From positions 1 through 6,389 of the forward strand of contig CAIVEA010000470.1 of the NCBI GenBank assembly GCA_903904765.1: a DNA stretch of 6,389 nt. The letters are read 5' to 3'. The translations under genes were made by a program, and so were the position numbers. The DNA is from an uncultured Chloroflexota bacterium. GTDB taxonomy: Bacteria; Chloroflexota; Anaerolineae; Aggregatilineales; Phototrophicaceae. Below, one piece after another: positions 5,589 to 6,389 of this stretch; the stretch's first letter is position 1; every line of letters starts with the position of its first letter. Under the pieces are notes generated by a model. The model was not told where the DNA came from. It saw only the letters and a list, made by a program, of their open reading frames with translations, and searched no databases.

Positions 5589-5597
5589 GCCTCCTCC
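5589..5597 (-). promoter_or_regulatory. Strong ribosome binding site of the hydrolase
   Basis: On the minus strand GGAGGAGGC precedes ATG 5584 by about five bases. It is the best Shine-Dalgarno match in the window and settles the start against the longer GTG-initiated reading from 5599. Confidence 0.8.
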
Positions 5598-5606
5598 ACA
5601 AACCAT

Positions 5607-5635
5607 CCTATAAACGAACAGGATGCCTTTGTTAC
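5607..5635 (-). promoter_or_regulatory. Candidate promoter of the hydrolase
   Basis: On the minus strand GTAACA (plus 5630-5635) is separated by 17 bp from TATAGG (5607-5612). Each hexamer matches 4 of 6 consensus bases, so the call is weak. Transcription would start near 5600, just before the ribosome site. The -35 falls in the centre of the inverted repeat at 5613-5650. A further TAATAT on the minus strand (plus 5651-5656) is an alternative -10 without a good -35. Confidence 0.35.
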
Positions 5636-5650
5636 AGCATCCTGCCCGTT
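5613..5650. repeat. 14-bp inverted repeat between regulator and hydrolase
   Basis: Arms AACGAACAGGATGC (5613-5626) and GCATCCTGCCCGTT (5637-5650) flank a 10-bp centre. As DNA the inner eight and outer four positions are perfect. In minus-strand RNA the two remaining positions become G-U pairs, giving a continuous 14-pair stem. No U-tract follows on the minus strand (TATAGGATGG), so a simple terminator for the DeoR gene is less likely. It could be an operator across the hydrolase promoter, or an RNA hairpin at the 3' end of the regulator transcript. Confidence 0.7.
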
Positions 5651-5709
5651 ATATTACCCGATGTGCGCGAATCGGTCATCGAAATGGGGACAAATACCCC
5701 CGCAACCCG

Positions 5710-6389
5710 TCACATCGTCAGCAGGTGAACGTTCACGCCGAGCTTCTGGATGACATTCACCATTGTTTCCGGCGCACGGGTGGAGGTGTACACCTGCGAG
5801 AAGTCCTGGATGTGCGCGTAGGTGTAGGGCGCAAGTTGCCCCCATTTGCTGCTATCCAGAATGGCGACCCGCGTCAGGCAGCGGGCGATTAACCCGCGCT
5901 TGATGGCCGCCTGTTCCGGGTTGGCTTCGGTCATGCCCACATCCAGCGACAGACCGCGTGCGCTGAAGAAGCCAATGTTGAGGTTGATCTCCGGCAAGTG
6001 CGAAGGCGACCCGACCACCGACACCGAATCGCGGCGCAGGCGGCCTCCGGGGATAATCACGTTGACGTGCGGCGCATCCAAAAAGGCCAGCGCCACCATC
6101 AGGCTGTAAGTGACGACGGTCAGATCGTTCAGGCGCTTGAGGTAGGGGGTCATGGCATAGGCGGTGGTGCTGGCATCCAGCGAAATGCTGTAGCCTTCCT
6201 GCACCATCTCTGCCGCTGCCCGCCCGATGGCCTCTTTTTCCGGGCGGTTGGACTCGCGGCGAATGTCAAACGACACTTCGGGCGCGGTGGCCGCCGTCCG
6301 CAGCACCGCCCCGCCATAGGTGCGCTCCAGATAGCCGTCCTCCTCCAGCACCCGCTTGCGGCGCAGGATATGGTGGTAGTGCTGCGCGA
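5710..6389 (-). CDS. DeoR/GlpR-family transcriptional regulator, N-terminus cut by window edge
   Basis: 225 residues are visible; about 30 N-terminal residues with most of the winged helix-turn-helix lie beyond the right edge. The end of the DNA-binding domain is recognisable as VLEEDGYLERTYGGAVL, the classic DeoR wing (family pattern LEEEGLLxRxHGGAV). The effector domain follows, with SFDIRRESNRPEKEAIGRAAAEMVQEG, LDASTTAYAMTPYL (the phosphate-binding-like D-x-S/G-T-T turn), LTVVTYSLMVALAFL, PGGRLRRDSVSVVG, FFSARGLSLDVGMTE and AILDSSKWGQ, all in the expected order for this sugar-phosphate-sensing sensor fold. Members usually repress carbohydrate-uptake or catabolic genes and release DNA on binding a phosphorylated sugar. 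The ligand here is unknown. Just before the wing the sequence reads HHILRRKRVLEED where most relatives have a TIRRDLxxLE recognition-helix segment. A GTG at 6349-6351 is not taken as the start because the frame stays open and family-like upstream. Confidence 0.85.
   Translation of the reverse strand, partial: AQHYHHILRRKRVLEEDGYLERTYGGAVLRTAATAPEVSFDIRRESNRPEKEAIGRAAAEMVQEGYSISLDASTTAYAMTPYLKRLNDLTVVTYSLMVALAFLDAPHVNVIIPGGRLRRDSVSVVGSPSHLPEINLNIGFFSARGLSLDVGMTEANPEQAAIKRGLIARCLTRVAILDSSKWGQLAPYTYAHIQDFSQVYTSTRAPETMVNVIQKLGVNVHLLTM

Noticed and set aside
1..6389. CRISPR array, mobile element, tRNA/rRNA or defence-system cassette
   Set aside because: No regularly spaced repeats, transposase or integrase motifs, cloverleaf sequences or known defence domains were seen; the genes look like ordinary chromosomal functions.

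Overview
This window looks like an ordinary chromosomal stretch from a fairly GC-rich bacterium. The style of the class III aminotransferase, the GT-C type membrane glycosyltransferase and the stand-alone Clp N-domain protein suggests Chloroflexota (Anaerolineae-like). That placement is an impression from protein style only; there is no rRNA or marker gene here to confirm it. I see no IS element, phage gene, CRISPR array, tRNA, rRNA or toxin/antitoxin pair.

Layout. Positions 1-301 (minus) hold the first 100 codons of an MFS efflux-type transporter that runs off the left edge. Directly upstream of it in the same operon, 341-1717 (minus) encodes a polytopic GT39/ArnT-like glycosyltransferase. 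A 167-bp divergent intergenic region (1718-1884) carries two back-to-back sigma-70-like promoters. The leftward one places transcription start almost on the glycosyltransferase ATG, which predicts a leaderless mRNA. The rightward one drives a class III PLP aminotransferase (1885-3222, plus). After it come a 16-bp stem-loop (3257-3293), an uncharacterised 126-residue helical protein (3325-3705, plus) and, from its own promoter, a 293-residue protein made only of four Clp N-terminal repeats with no ATPase domain (3799-4680, plus). Converging from the right are an exported alpha/beta hydrolase (4733-5584, minus) and a DeoR-family regulator (5710 to the right edge, minus, missing its N-terminus). 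A G/C-rich stem-loop between the convergent genes resembles an intrinsic terminator for the hydrolase. There is no gene-free stretch longer than 300 bases.

The genes do not form one obvious pathway. The most plausible functional pairings are glycosyltransferase plus MFS transporter (39-bp gap, same strand) and DeoR regulator plus hydrolase (same strand, with a large inverted repeat lying across the candidate hydrolase promoter). The most unusual items are the ATPase-less tandem Clp_N protein, the likely leaderless glycosyltransferase transcript, and the inverted repeats placed at promoter or transcript-start positions. Several lengthy antisense open frames are GC-driven shadows and were not annotated.
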